From Mycobacterium kyogaense (GTDB taxonomy: Bacteria; Actinomycetota; Actinomycetes; Mycobacteriales; Mycobacteriaceae), in the NCBI RefSeq assembly GCF_003254575.1, contig NZ_QJUA01000043.1:1-48039 (forward strand): a stretch of 48,039 nt of DNA. Direction: 5' to 3'. The translations under genes and the position numbers were made by a program. Positions 41,191-48,039 of the stretch are shown piece after piece; positions within the stretch are counted from its first letter, which is position 1, and every line of letters starts with the position of its first letter. The notes beneath the pieces are model-generated. The model was not told the DNA's origin. It saw nothing but the letters and a program-made list of their open reading frames with translations, and searched no databases.

Positions 41191-42807
41191 GTGCTGTGTC
41201 GTGGTCCGAGGTCGACACTGATCGTCGCGCTGGCGGGGACGGTGTTGCTCACCGCGCTGCTCGTACGCGCGATCATCAGCGCTGACCCTGCACCGACCCC
41301 CGCGATCGCCGCGCCGCAGATGGCATCGCGGCCGCTGGCCGAACTCGGCGGAGGCCGCACCGTTCGCGAGATCCACCAGGACACGCCGTTCTCGATGGTC
41401 GCGTTGACATCAGGGGATCTGACCGGCACCACCGCCCGGGTGCGGGCGAAGAAATCCGACGGCAGCTGGGGCCCCTGGTTCGACGCCGAGGCCCTCGAGG
41501 GTGTCGGCCCGACCAGCCACGACGCACCGCGCGGCACCGAACCCGTGTTCGTCGGCCGCACCACGACGGTGCAGATCGAGGTCACCCGGCCGCCCAACGC
41601 TCCCGTGACCGGACCTGCGGCCCCCGCGCAGGGGCCGCGTCCGGCGCTCGGCTACATCCCGGCGACCGTCGAACAGCCCTTTGCCGAGAACATCAACGCC
41701 GTCCTCATCAGCCCGCCACAGACGCCCGTCGATCTGCTCCCCCTCCCCAACGCGGCGACACCGCCGGGGCAACCGCCCAGCATCATCAACCGCGCCGCAT
41801 GGGGTGCCGATGAATCGATGCGCTGCGGAGAACCCCGCTACGACAGCAGGATTCAGGCCGGCGTCGTGCACCACTCCGCGGGGAGCAACGACTACACCCC
41901 ACAGGACTCGGCGGGGATCGTCCGCTCGATCTACGAGTACCACACGCGCACCCTCGGCTGGTGCGACATCGCCTACAACGCACTGGTCGACAAGTACGGG
42001 CAGGTGTTCGAGGGTCGGGCCGGCGGCATGACCCGACCTGTCGAGGGCAGCCACACCGGCGGGTTCAACCACAACACGTGGGGCGTCGCCATGCTCGGCA
42101 ACTTCACCGACGTCCCGCCGACGCCCATCCAATTACGCACCACGGCACGGCTTCTCGGCTGGGTGCTGGGTCAGGCCGGGGTCGACCCACGTGGCACCGT
42201 GGTGCTGCCGTCCGAGGGCGGAGCGTTCACGAAATTCCCGTTCGGCTCGTCCCCGACGCTGCCGACCATCTTCACCCACCGCGACGTCGGCAACACCGAG
42301 TGCCCGGGCAACGCCGCCTACGCGGTGATGCCCCAGATCCGGGACATGGCAGCAGCATTCAACGAGCCACCCGGAGCTGACCTACTCATCGAGCAGCTGC
42401 GCGGCGGCGCGATCTTCACCACGTGGGACAAGCTGGGCGGGATCAACAGCTACCTCGGCAAGCCGACCTCGCCCGAGGCCTCCGGAGAGGGCGCGACCCG
42501 CTACGCCACCTTCGAACACGGTGCGGTCTACTGGTCCCCCACCACGGGCGCCGAGCCGATCACCGGTGAACTGTACAACGCCTGGGGCACACTGGGATTC
42601 GAGCGGGGCGCGCTGGGTTTGCCGACCAGTGCCGAGATCGCCGAACCGCTGTGGATCGTGCAGAACTTCCAACACGGCACCCTCAACTTCGACCGGGAGA
42701 AGGGCACCGTCACCCGGGTGACCGACGGCATCCCCGTCGAACTGACCCGCCCCGTCGACAACCCCGTCCAACTCGAGCGCTTCACTCCCCCGATCAACCC
42801 GGCGTGA
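41191..42807 (+). CDS. Secreted N-acetylmuramoyl-L-alanine amidase (Rv3811-like)
   Basis: A 538-residue exported peptidoglycan amidase. A signal peptide/anchor is at about 8-30. The PGRP/amidase-2 domain spans about 200-360, with zinc ligands in GVVHHSAGS (His227/228) and THRDVGNTECPG (His and Cys). The C-terminal 130 residues are LGFP repeats (KLGGINSYLGKPTS, TLGFERGALGLPTS), which bind the wall. Such enzymes cut the bond between muramic acid and the stem peptide. GTG 41191 is the only start giving a proper signal peptide. In M. tuberculosis the homologue also follows erp. Confidence 0.9.
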   Translation: MLCRGPRSTLIVALAGTVLLTALLVRAIISADPAPTPAIAAPQMASRPLAELGGGRTVREIHQDTPFSMVALTSGDLTGTTARVRAKKSDGSWGPWFDAEALEGVGPTSHDAPRGTEPVFVGRTTTVQIEVTRPPNAPVTGPAAPAQGPRPALGYIPATVEQPFAENINAVLISPPQTPVDLLPLPNAATPPGQPPSIINRAAWGADESMRCGEPRYDSRIQAGVVHHSAGSNDYTPQDSAGIVRSIYEYHTRTLGWCDIAYNALVDKYGQVFEGRAGGMTRPVEGSHTGGFNHNTWGVAMLGNFTDVPPTPIQLRTTARLLGWVLGQAGVDPRGTVVLPSEGGAFTKFPFGSSPTLPTIFTHRDVGNTECPGNAAYAVMPQIRDMAAAFNEPPGADLLIEQLRGGAIFTTWDKLGGINSYLGKPTSPEASGEGATRYATFEHGAVYWSPTTGAEPITGELYNAWGTLGFERGALGLPTSAEIAEPLWIVQNFQHGTLNFDREKGTVTRVTDGIPVELTRPVDNPVQLERFTPPINPA

Positions 42808-42812
42808 CTCGC

Positions 42813-42932
42813 CCCAATTGCCGAACTTCTCAACGCGGCTCGTACCTCGCCGCTTGATCGTCGTCCGGCTCCGACCCAATTGCCGGACTTCTCAACGCGG
42901 CTCGTACCTCGCCGCTTGATCGTCGTCCGGCT
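42813..42932. repeat. Duplicated 58-bp palindromic element
   Basis: Two copies, 42813-42870 and 42875-42932, differ at one base (GCCGAAC against GCCGGAC). Each folds: GCCGGAC with GTCCGGC as the outer stem and GCGGC with GCCGC as the inner stem around TCGTACCTC. The unit lies between convergent genes, and the second copy contains the HAD stop codon. The mismatch weakens the outer stem of the first copy. It could be a bidirectional terminator or a REP-like element. Confidence 0.85.
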
Positions 42933-43743
42933 AGCCCCAAAACCGCTCCAGCACGCGCGCGACCCCGTGCTCGGCGTTGGTGGCCGTCACCTCGTCTGCG
43001 GCCGCGACGGCGTCGGGATGTGCGTTGCCCATCGCGACCCCCAACCCCGCCCACGCGAGCATCGGCACGTCGTTGGGCATGTCTCCGAACGTCACGATGT
43101 GGGCAGCGTCGATCCCTTGCGGGACACTCAGTTCCGCGATACCCGTCGCCTTGCTGATGCCGGTGGGGACGATCTCGATCAGCCCGTTGTTGGTGGAGTA
43201 CGTGATGTCGCCGGCGGTGCCGACATGTTCGAACAGAGCCGCCGCCATGTCGGCGCTGCGGGCGCCCGCCTTGCGGATCAGCAGTTTCACCGCGGGCGCG
43301 CTGAGCAGATCCTCCAGCGACACTTCGGTGTTGTCCGGGTTCAGCCACGCGTGCTCATACCCGGGCGAGCTGACGAACTGCGGAGTGGCGGCGTCATGGG
43401 CGGTCCTGCCCACCCGCTCGACCGCGAGGCCCGCGCCGGGTATCACCCGTGCGGCGACCTCGGCCAGTTGCCCCAGCTCGTCTGCGGACAACGTGCGCGC
43501 GCTGACGATGCGATCCGCCGACGGGTCGTAGATCACTGCGCCGTTGGCGCACACCGCCATCGGCGCGAAACCCAACTGGTCGACGATCGGGGTGATCCAT
43601 CGGGGCGGCCTGCCTGTGGCGAGCACGAACTGCGCCCCGGAGTCGACGACGGCGCGCACCGCCTCTCGGGTGCGCGGGCTGACCGTTTCGTCGTCGTCGA
43701 GCAGGGTGCCGTCGACATCGGTCGCGACCAGTTCGGGTGTCAC
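42931..43743 (-). CDS. HAD-superfamily (Cof-type) hydrolase, Rv3813c-like
   Basis: A 270-residue phosphatase of the Cof/SupH group. The nucleophile Asp9 and Asp11 are in ATDVDGTLLDDD. The second motif is VLATGR, the motif-III Lys precedes ATGIAEL in GISKATG, and motif IV is FGDMPNDVPML. A C2-type cap lies between. Substrates in this group are small phosphorylated metabolites; none can be named. GTG 43743 overlaps the upstream acyltransferase stop by four bases. Its stop codon lies within the second copy of the palindromic repeat. Confidence 0.9.
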   Translation of the reverse strand: MTPELVATDVDGTLLDDDETVSPRTREAVRAVVDSGAQFVLATGRPPRWITPIVDQLGFAPMAVCANGAVIYDPSADRIVSARTLSADELGQLAEVAARVIPGAGLAVERVGRTAHDAATPQFVSSPGYEHAWLNPDNTEVSLEDLLSAPAVKLLIRKAGARSADMAAALFEHVGTAGDITYSTNNGLIEIVPTGISKATGIAELSVPQGIDAAHIVTFGDMPNDVPMLAWAGLGVAMGNAHPDAVAAADEVTATNAEHGVARVLERFWG

Positions 43744-44486
43744 GCGGTTTCTCCCCGTCTGCGGGCTCGCTCGGCGAGCTCCGCCTCTTCGATCCGGGCG
43801 GCTTCGACCGGGGTGGGTGCGCTTCCGCCGAGCCGGCGCGGCAGCCACGGCGCCCCGGGCGGCGCCGGATAGCCCTGTTGCGCGTCGTGCAGCAGCTCGG
43901 TCATCGCCGCCCTCATCCGGCCGCTGAGTTCGTCGACATCACTGTCCGGGGGGACCGGCGCGCCCACCGCAACGGTGACCGGGATCTTGCTGCGGCCCAA
44001 CGCTCTCGGCTGATCTTTGGTCCAGATCCGTTGCGCTCCCCAGACGATCAGCGGCACGATGGGCACCTGCGCCTCCCGCGCCATGCGGGCGGCCCCGCTC
44101 TTGAACTCCTTTAGTTCGAAGCTGCGGCTGATGGTGGCCTCCGGGTACACCCCGACGATCTCGCCGGCCCGCAGCGCCTCGACGGCATGGACGTAGGCTT
44201 CGGCGCCGGCCTTTCGATCCACCGGAATCGTCTTGGTGTGCTTGATCAGATAGGCGACGGTCTTCACCTCGTTCATCTCGGCCTTGATCATGAACCGCAT
44301 CCGGCGGTGCCGGCGCATGGCGGCCAACGCCGCGGGCAGCCAGTCGACGTAACCGGTGTGATTGATCGCGACGACAGCACCCCCCGAGGTGGGCATGTTC
44401 TCCAACCCGCGGAAGGTGATCGTCGTCCCGGTGGCCCGCACCGCCAGCATCGCCGCGATCTCGAGCGAGCGGAAGACCGGTTCCAC
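43740..44486 (-). CDS. 1-acylglycerol-3-phosphate acyltransferase (PlsC family)
   Basis: A 248-residue acyltransferase. The catalytic HxxxxD is His43-Asp48 (INHTGYVDW), and the acceptor-binding motif is GVYPEATISRSF. It matches M. tuberculosis Rv3814c-Rv3816c, a cluster of such enzymes in the same place. It would acylate lysophosphatidate or a related lipid at the inner membrane. GTG 44486 (MEPVFRSLEI) starts three bases after the stop of the upstream paralogue. It overlaps the HAD gene by four bases. Confidence 0.9.
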   Translation of the reverse strand: MEPVFRSLEIAAMLAVRATGTTITFRGLENMPTSGGAVVAINHTGYVDWLPAALAAMRRHRRMRFMIKAEMNEVKTVAYLIKHTKTIPVDRKAGAEAYVHAVEALRAGEIVGVYPEATISRSFELKEFKSGAARMAREAQVPIVPLIVWGAQRIWTKDQPRALGRSKIPVTVAVGAPVPPDSDVDELSGRMRAAMTELLHDAQQGYPAPPGAPWLPRRLGGSAPTPVEAARIEEAELAERARRRGETA

Positions 44487-44489
44487 GGC

Positions 44490-45260
44490 TTACCCCGGCG
44501 CCTCGGTGGACGGGCCGGCGCGACGGGCGGCCTTGGCGGCCGCCTCGTCGGCGTCCATCCTGTTGGCCTCGGCCAGAGTCGGAGCGCCACCGCCCAGGCG
44601 GTGCGGCACCCAGAATTCGCCGGGCGGATGCGGGCCGTAGGCGTCCTGCACCTCGGTCAGAAGATGCTGCATCCGCGAATGCAGCAGCGCGGTCAGCTCG
44701 GCGGCCGGCAGCGTCGGGTAGATGGGTGCGCCGACCGCGATCGAGATGGGCACCTTGGGCCGCCACATCTTCTTCGGGTGGCCCTTGGTCCAGATGCGCT
44801 GAGCGCCCCACACGATGTGCGGCACGATGGGCACGTCGGCGTCGATCGCCATCCGCGCCGCACCGGACTTGAAGTCCTTGATCTCGAAGCTGCGGCTGAC
44901 CGTGGCCTCGGGATAGACGCCGACGAACTCGCCGTCCTTGAGCTTCTGCACCGCCTCCGCGTACGACGCGGCACCGCTGTCGCGATCGACCGCGATGTGG
45001 CGCAGGCTGCGCATGATCGGCCCGGTGACGCTGTGGTCGAACACTTCCTTCTTCGCCATGAACCGCACCTTGCGGCCCAGGTGCTGCCGGTAAGCGGGGA
45101 GCCCGGCGAAAGTGAAGTCGAAGTAGCTGGTGTGGTTGATCGCAATCACTGCACCGCCGGTGCGGGGCAGGTTCTCGACGCCGGTGACGGTGAACGTCAG
45201 GCCCTGCGCACGCCAGACGAGCCGGGCGAGCTGGATGACAGTGCCGTATACCGGTTCCAC
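44490..45260 (-). CDS. 1-acylglycerol-3-phosphate acyltransferase (paralogue)
   Basis: A 256-residue PlsC-type enzyme and close paralogue of the next gene. The catalytic motif has the same residue numbers (His43-Asp48, INHTSYFDF), and GVYPEATVSRSFEIKDFKSGAARMA is nearly shared, so the pair arose by tandem duplication. M. tuberculosis has three genes here as I recall, while this window has two. GTG 45260 (MEPVYGTVIQ) is chosen because the paralogue begins with the same MEPV. It is divergent from the phosphotransferase gene, with 37 bases between starts. Confidence 0.9.
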   Translation of the reverse strand: MEPVYGTVIQLARLVWRAQGLTFTVTGVENLPRTGGAVIAINHTSYFDFTFAGLPAYRQHLGRKVRFMAKKEVFDHSVTGPIMRSLRHIAVDRDSGAASYAEAVQKLKDGEFVGVYPEATVSRSFEIKDFKSGAARMAIDADVPIVPHIVWGAQRIWTKGHPKKMWRPKVPISIAVGAPIYPTLPAAELTALLHSRMQHLLTEVQDAYGPHPPGEFWVPHRLGGGAPTLAEANRMDADEAAAKAARRAGPSTEAPG

Positions 45261-45297
45261 AGGCGCCAGCGTAGTGCGTGGCACAGTGGGGCTCGCC

Positions 45298-45990
45298 GTG
45301 AGTACGCCGAGCCAACCGCTGCCCGTGCCGGCCGTCGTGTCCCGGATAGCGGGCGGCCTGCCGGTGGCTGCGGTGTGGGTCAACGAACTGGGCGGGGTCA
45401 CGTTCGCCGTCGGCGATCCACCGACAGCGTTCGTCAAGACCTATCCCGACGGGGTCGCCCATCTGCTCGACGACGAGGCGGTGCGGTTGGCGTGGGCTCG
45501 TCGTCACGCGACCGTGCCCGAGGTGCTGGCCAGCGGTCGCGGCTGGTTGCACACCGCGGCCCTGCCCGGTCGCTCGGCCGTCGACGCGCGGTGGACCGGC
45601 CGACCGGAGACCGCCGCGCGGGCCATCGGTGCCGGACTGCGCGCGCTGCACGACTCACTGCCCGTCGCGGACTGTCCGTTCGGCGCACCGTCCTGGATCG
45701 GCGAGGGCGCTCCCCCACCTGCGCGGCTCGTGGTCTGCCACGGCGACGCCTGCGCCCCCAACACCCTGATGGCTGACGACGGCTCGTTCGCCGGCCACGT
45801 CGACCTCGGCGACCTCGGCGTGGCTGACCTGTGGGCCGACCTCGCCATCGCCACGATGTCGCTGGACTGGAACTATCCAGGTGGCGAGTGGGAGGCGGTG
45901 CTGCTCGCCGCCTACGGGGTGGCACCGGACGCCGAACGCATCGCGTTCTACCGGCAGCGGTGGGACGACGAGCCCGCGCGGCCGGGCTAA
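45298..45990 (+). CDS. Aminoglycoside phosphotransferase-like kinase (Rv3817-like)
   Basis: A 230-residue protein of the APH fold. The catalytic loop is VVCHGDACAPN (His148, Asp150, Asn155) and the metal-binding Asp169 is in HVDLGDLGVADLWADLAIA, wording close to APH(3') enzymes. Lys47 (FVKTYP) is the likely ATP-binding Lys. The protein is short for the family (APH(3') about 265), so the N-lobe is reduced. It may be a small-molecule kinase; drug modification is not shown. GTG 45298 is used; GTG 45286 is an in-frame alternative. Confidence 0.8.
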   Translation: MSTPSQPLPVPAVVSRIAGGLPVAAVWVNELGGVTFAVGDPPTAFVKTYPDGVAHLLDDEAVRLAWARRHATVPEVLASGRGWLHTAALPGRSAVDARWTGRPETAARAIGAGLRALHDSLPVADCPFGAPSWIGEGAPPPARLVVCHGDACAPNTLMADDGSFAGHVDLGDLGVADLWADLAIATMSLDWNYPGGEWEAVLLAAYGVAPDAERIAFYRQRWDDEPARPG

Positions 45991-46027
45991 GCTGACAGAC
46001 GAGCAAGCAGTCGTCAGAGGGGTATTT

Positions 46028-47578
46028 GTGCAGGTCACCAGTGTCGGGCACGCCGGCTTCCGCATCGACACCAAGGCCGGGAGCATCCTGTGCGATCCGT
46101 GGGTGACGCCGGCGTATTTCGCCTCGTGGTTCCCGTTCCCTGACAACAGCGGTCTGGAATGGGCGGCGCTGGGCGACGTCGACTATCTCTACGTGTCGCA
46201 CCTGCACAAGGACCACTTCGACCCGGTGATCCTGCGTGATCACGTCCGCAAGGACGCCGTCGTGCTGCTGCCGGACTACCCGGTGCCGGATCTACGCCGT
46301 GAGCTCGAGAAGCTCGGCTTCCACCAGTTCTTCGAGACCACCGATTCGGTGAAACACCGCGTCAGCGGTCCCAAAGGCGACCTCGACGTGATGATCATCG
46401 CGCTGCGGGCTCCCGCGGACGGCCCCATCGGCGACTCCGGTCTCGTGGTTTCCGACGGCGAGACGGTGGCGTTCAACATGAACGACGCCCGGCCGGTCGA
46501 TCTCGACGTGCTGGCCGCCGACTTCGGTGAGATCGACGTGCACATGCTGCAGTACTCCGGGGCGATCTGGTACCCGATGGTCTACGACATGCCCGAGCGG
46601 GCCAAGTACGCGTTCGGTGTGCAGAAGCGCCAGCGTCAGATGGACCGGTGCCGGCAGTACATCGCACAGGTCGGCGCCACCTGGGTGGTGCCCTCGGCCG
46701 GTCCGCCGTGCTTCCTGGATCCGGAGCTGCGCGACCTCAACGACGACCACGGCGATCCGGCGAACATCTTCCCCGACCAGGTGGTGTTCCTGGACCAGAT
46801 GGCCTCGCACGGGCACACCGGCGGGCTGTTGATGATCCCCGGATCGACTGCGGAATTCACCGGCTCACAACTGGATTCGCTGCGTCACCCCGCACCCGAC
46901 GACGAGGTCCGAGCGATCTTCACCACCGGCAAGGCCGACTACATCGACGCGTACGCGGAGCGGATGGCCCCGGTGCTCGCCGCCGAGAAGGCGTCCTGGG
47001 CGCCGGCCGACGGAGAGCCACTGCTCGCGCCGCTACGGGAACTGTTCGAACCCATCATGTCGGCCTCCGACCAGATCTGCGACGGCATCGGTTATCCCGT
47101 GGAGCTGCGGTTGGGGCCTGAAACGGTGGTGCTGGACTTCCCCAAACGCTCTGTGCGCGAGCCGATCTCGGATGAGAAGTTCAGGTACGGATTCGAGATA
47201 CCGGCCGAATTGGTACGCACGGTCGTGCGCGACCGGGAACCGGACTGGGTGAACACCATCTTCTTGTCCACGCGGTTCCGGGCCTGGCGGGTCGGCGGAT
47301 ACAACGAATACCTGTACACGTTCTTCAAGTGCCTGACCGACGAGCGCATCGCCTACGCCGACGGCTGGTTCGCCGAGGCGCACGACGACACCGCCTCGAT
47401 CACGCTGGAGGGCTACGAAATCCAGCGCCGCTGCCCCCATCTGAAGGCTGATCTGTCGAAATTCGGTGTGGTGGAGGGCAATACGCTCACCTGCAATCTG
47501 CACGGCTGGCAGTGGAATCTGGACAGCGGACGGTGCCTGACCACCAAGGGCCACGAGCTGAGGTCGCAGAAACTGTGA
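46028..47578 (+). CDS. Metallo-beta-lactamase / Rieske [2Fe-2S] fusion protein (Rv3818-like)
   Basis: A 516-residue cytosolic protein with an N-terminal metallo-beta-lactamase fold, HLHKDH at 58-63 after a UlaG-like start (VGHAGFRIDTKAGSILCDPW), and a C-terminal Rieske cluster site, Cys469-x-His471 and Cys489-x2-His492 (CPH and CNLHGW). The two parts together recall CMP-N-acetylneuraminate hydroxylase, but the order is reversed and the substrate is unknown. GTG 46028 (MQVTSVGHAG) has GAGGGG six bases upstream. The stop overlaps the next gene by four bases. Confidence 0.88.
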   Translation: MQVTSVGHAGFRIDTKAGSILCDPWVTPAYFASWFPFPDNSGLEWAALGDVDYLYVSHLHKDHFDPVILRDHVRKDAVVLLPDYPVPDLRRELEKLGFHQFFETTDSVKHRVSGPKGDLDVMIIALRAPADGPIGDSGLVVSDGETVAFNMNDARPVDLDVLAADFGEIDVHMLQYSGAIWYPMVYDMPERAKYAFGVQKRQRQMDRCRQYIAQVGATWVVPSAGPPCFLDPELRDLNDDHGDPANIFPDQVVFLDQMASHGHTGGLLMIPGSTAEFTGSQLDSLRHPAPDDEVRAIFTTGKADYIDAYAERMAPVLAAEKASWAPADGEPLLAPLRELFEPIMSASDQICDGIGYPVELRLGPETVVLDFPKRSVREPISDEKFRYGFEIPAELVRTVVRDREPDWVNTIFLSTRFRAWRVGGYNEYLYTFFKCLTDERIAYADGWFAEAHDDTASITLEGYEIQRRCPHLKADLSKFGVVEGNTLTCNLHGWQWNLDSGRCLTTKGHELRSQKL

Positions 47579-47919
47579 GCGCCGGTGCTGTCTCGAGCCC
47601 GTTCTACGACGACGGGCTGATCCAGCTCGACCGCGAAGCACTGACCCTGCGCCGCTATCACTTCCCGTCAGGCACCTCGAAGATCATCCCGTTGCGCGAC
47701 ATCCGCGGCTACCACGTCAGCCCGCTGGGGCTGTTCATGTCGCGGTTCCGCCTGTGGGGCACTGATTTACGGTGCTGGCTCCCGCTGGATGTGAACCGGC
47801 CGCGCAAGTCCACGCTCGTCACCCTCGACGTCCGCGGCGCCTTCCCGCGGCCCGCGTGCACACCCGAGCATCCGAACGCATTCGTCGACCTGCTCGACAA
47901 GCTCCTGGCGGGCCGCTGA
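47575..47919 (+). CDS. Small conserved protein, PH-like (Rv3819-like)
   Basis: A 114-residue protein without signal peptide or membrane helix. Strand-rich wording (LIQLDREALTLRRYHFPSG, KIIPLRDIRGYHV, GTDLRCWLPLD) and a C-terminal helix (AFVDLLDKLLAG) suggest a bacterial PH-like fold. I do not know its role. GTG 47575 overlaps the stop of the Rieske fusion gene, so the two are made together. A similar small gene follows the homologue in M. tuberculosis. Confidence 0.75.
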   Translation: MSAGAVSSPFYDDGLIQLDREALTLRRYHFPSGTSKIIPLRDIRGYHVSPLGLFMSRFRLWGTDLRCWLPLDVNRPRKSTLVTLDVRGAFPRPACTPEHPNAFVDLLDKLLAGR

Positions 47920-47950
47920 TATAGATCGAGTTAGTCCTTCTCAAATGCCT

Positions 47951-48039
47951 CCGGAGGTGTCAGGAAGGGATCTGTAACCGATTCCTTTGGGTCCGTGTGT
48001 TGACGCGCGCGGACCTCCTGACACGCCCCGGAGGTGTCG
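47951..48039. mobile_element. Probable end of a mobile element at the window edge
   Basis: CCGGAGGTGTC occurs at 47951-47961 and again at 48028-48038. GTGTCAGGA (47957-47965) is inverted as TCCTGACAC at 48016-48024. The mixture of direct and inverted copies with GGATCTGTAACC between them looks like terminal repeats of an insertion sequence, possibly of the IS256 type, running off the right edge. No transposase frame is visible within the window. Confidence 0.4.

Noticed and set aside
1..48039. tRNA, rRNA or riboswitch
   Set aside because: No cloverleaf, rRNA signature or recognised riboswitch core was seen by eye; a covariance-model scan would be needed to exclude small RNAs.

Overview
The window is a GC-rich actinobacterial chromosome segment. 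It carries the conserved mycobacterial cell-envelope locus for arabinogalactan, lipoarabinomannan and mycolic acid assembly. Gene content (dprE1-dprE2-aftA-embCAB, accD4-pks13-fadD32, antigen 85 genes, aftB-ubiA-glfT2-glf, erp), recognised from memory of Mycobacterium tuberculosis and M. smegmatis proteins, points to Mycobacteriaceae. The absence of the PE_PGRS gene and of the transposon that I recall at the matching M. tuberculosis junctions suggests a rapid grower (Mycolicibacterium-like). Species cannot be fixed from the sequence alone.

Layout. 1-2060: an SOS-box-controlled DUF222/HNH protein (13E12-repeat type), preceded by short repeats, and a convergent SRPBCC protein. 2136-18142 (+): one nearly gapless transcription unit encoding a GtrA-type membrane protein, an unrecognised multi-spanning membrane protein, DprE1/DprE2 (decaprenyl-phospho-arabinose synthesis), the arabinosyltransferases AftA, EmbC, EmbA and EmbB, and a metallo-beta-lactamase-fold hydrolase coupled to embB by a 4-base overlap. 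33128-18139 (-): mycolic acid genes and partners. Antigen 85 (fbpA) is set apart by a strong hairpin from fbpD/MPT51, a DUF732 lipoprotein and the Culp6-like lipase/thioesterase. Next comes fadD32-pks13-accD4, followed by a DUF4331 protein and a transmembrane Ser/Thr kinase as the last genes of the unit. The two opposing operons end on a shared CTAG. 39916-33344 (-): glf-glfT2-PAP2 phosphatase-ubiA-aftB, all overlapping, for galactan synthesis, decaprenyl-phosphoryl ribose supply and terminal arabinosylation. 40094-42807 (+): the repeat surface protein Erp and a PGRP-type amidase. 45260-42931 (-): two paralogous acyltransferases and a HAD phosphatase. 45298-47919 (+): an APH-like phosphotransferase, a metallo-beta-lactamase/Rieske fusion protein and a small partner. 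The right edge has inverted and direct repeats that look like a mobile-element end.

How it works together. UbiA, the PAP2 phosphatase and DprE1/E2 supply the arabinose donor, which AftA, EmbA/B/C and AftB use. Glf and GlfT2 build the galactan backbone. FadD32, Pks13 and the AccD4 carboxylase make mycolates, which antigen 85 transfers to the finished arabinan.

The core is well known. The less described parts are the metallohydrolase, kinase and DUF4331 genes wedged between the two essential operons, the extra membrane protein upstream of dprE1, and a duplicated 58-bp palindrome between the amidase and HAD genes. No rRNA, tRNA or CRISPR array was seen. No gene-free stretch exceeds 300 bases.
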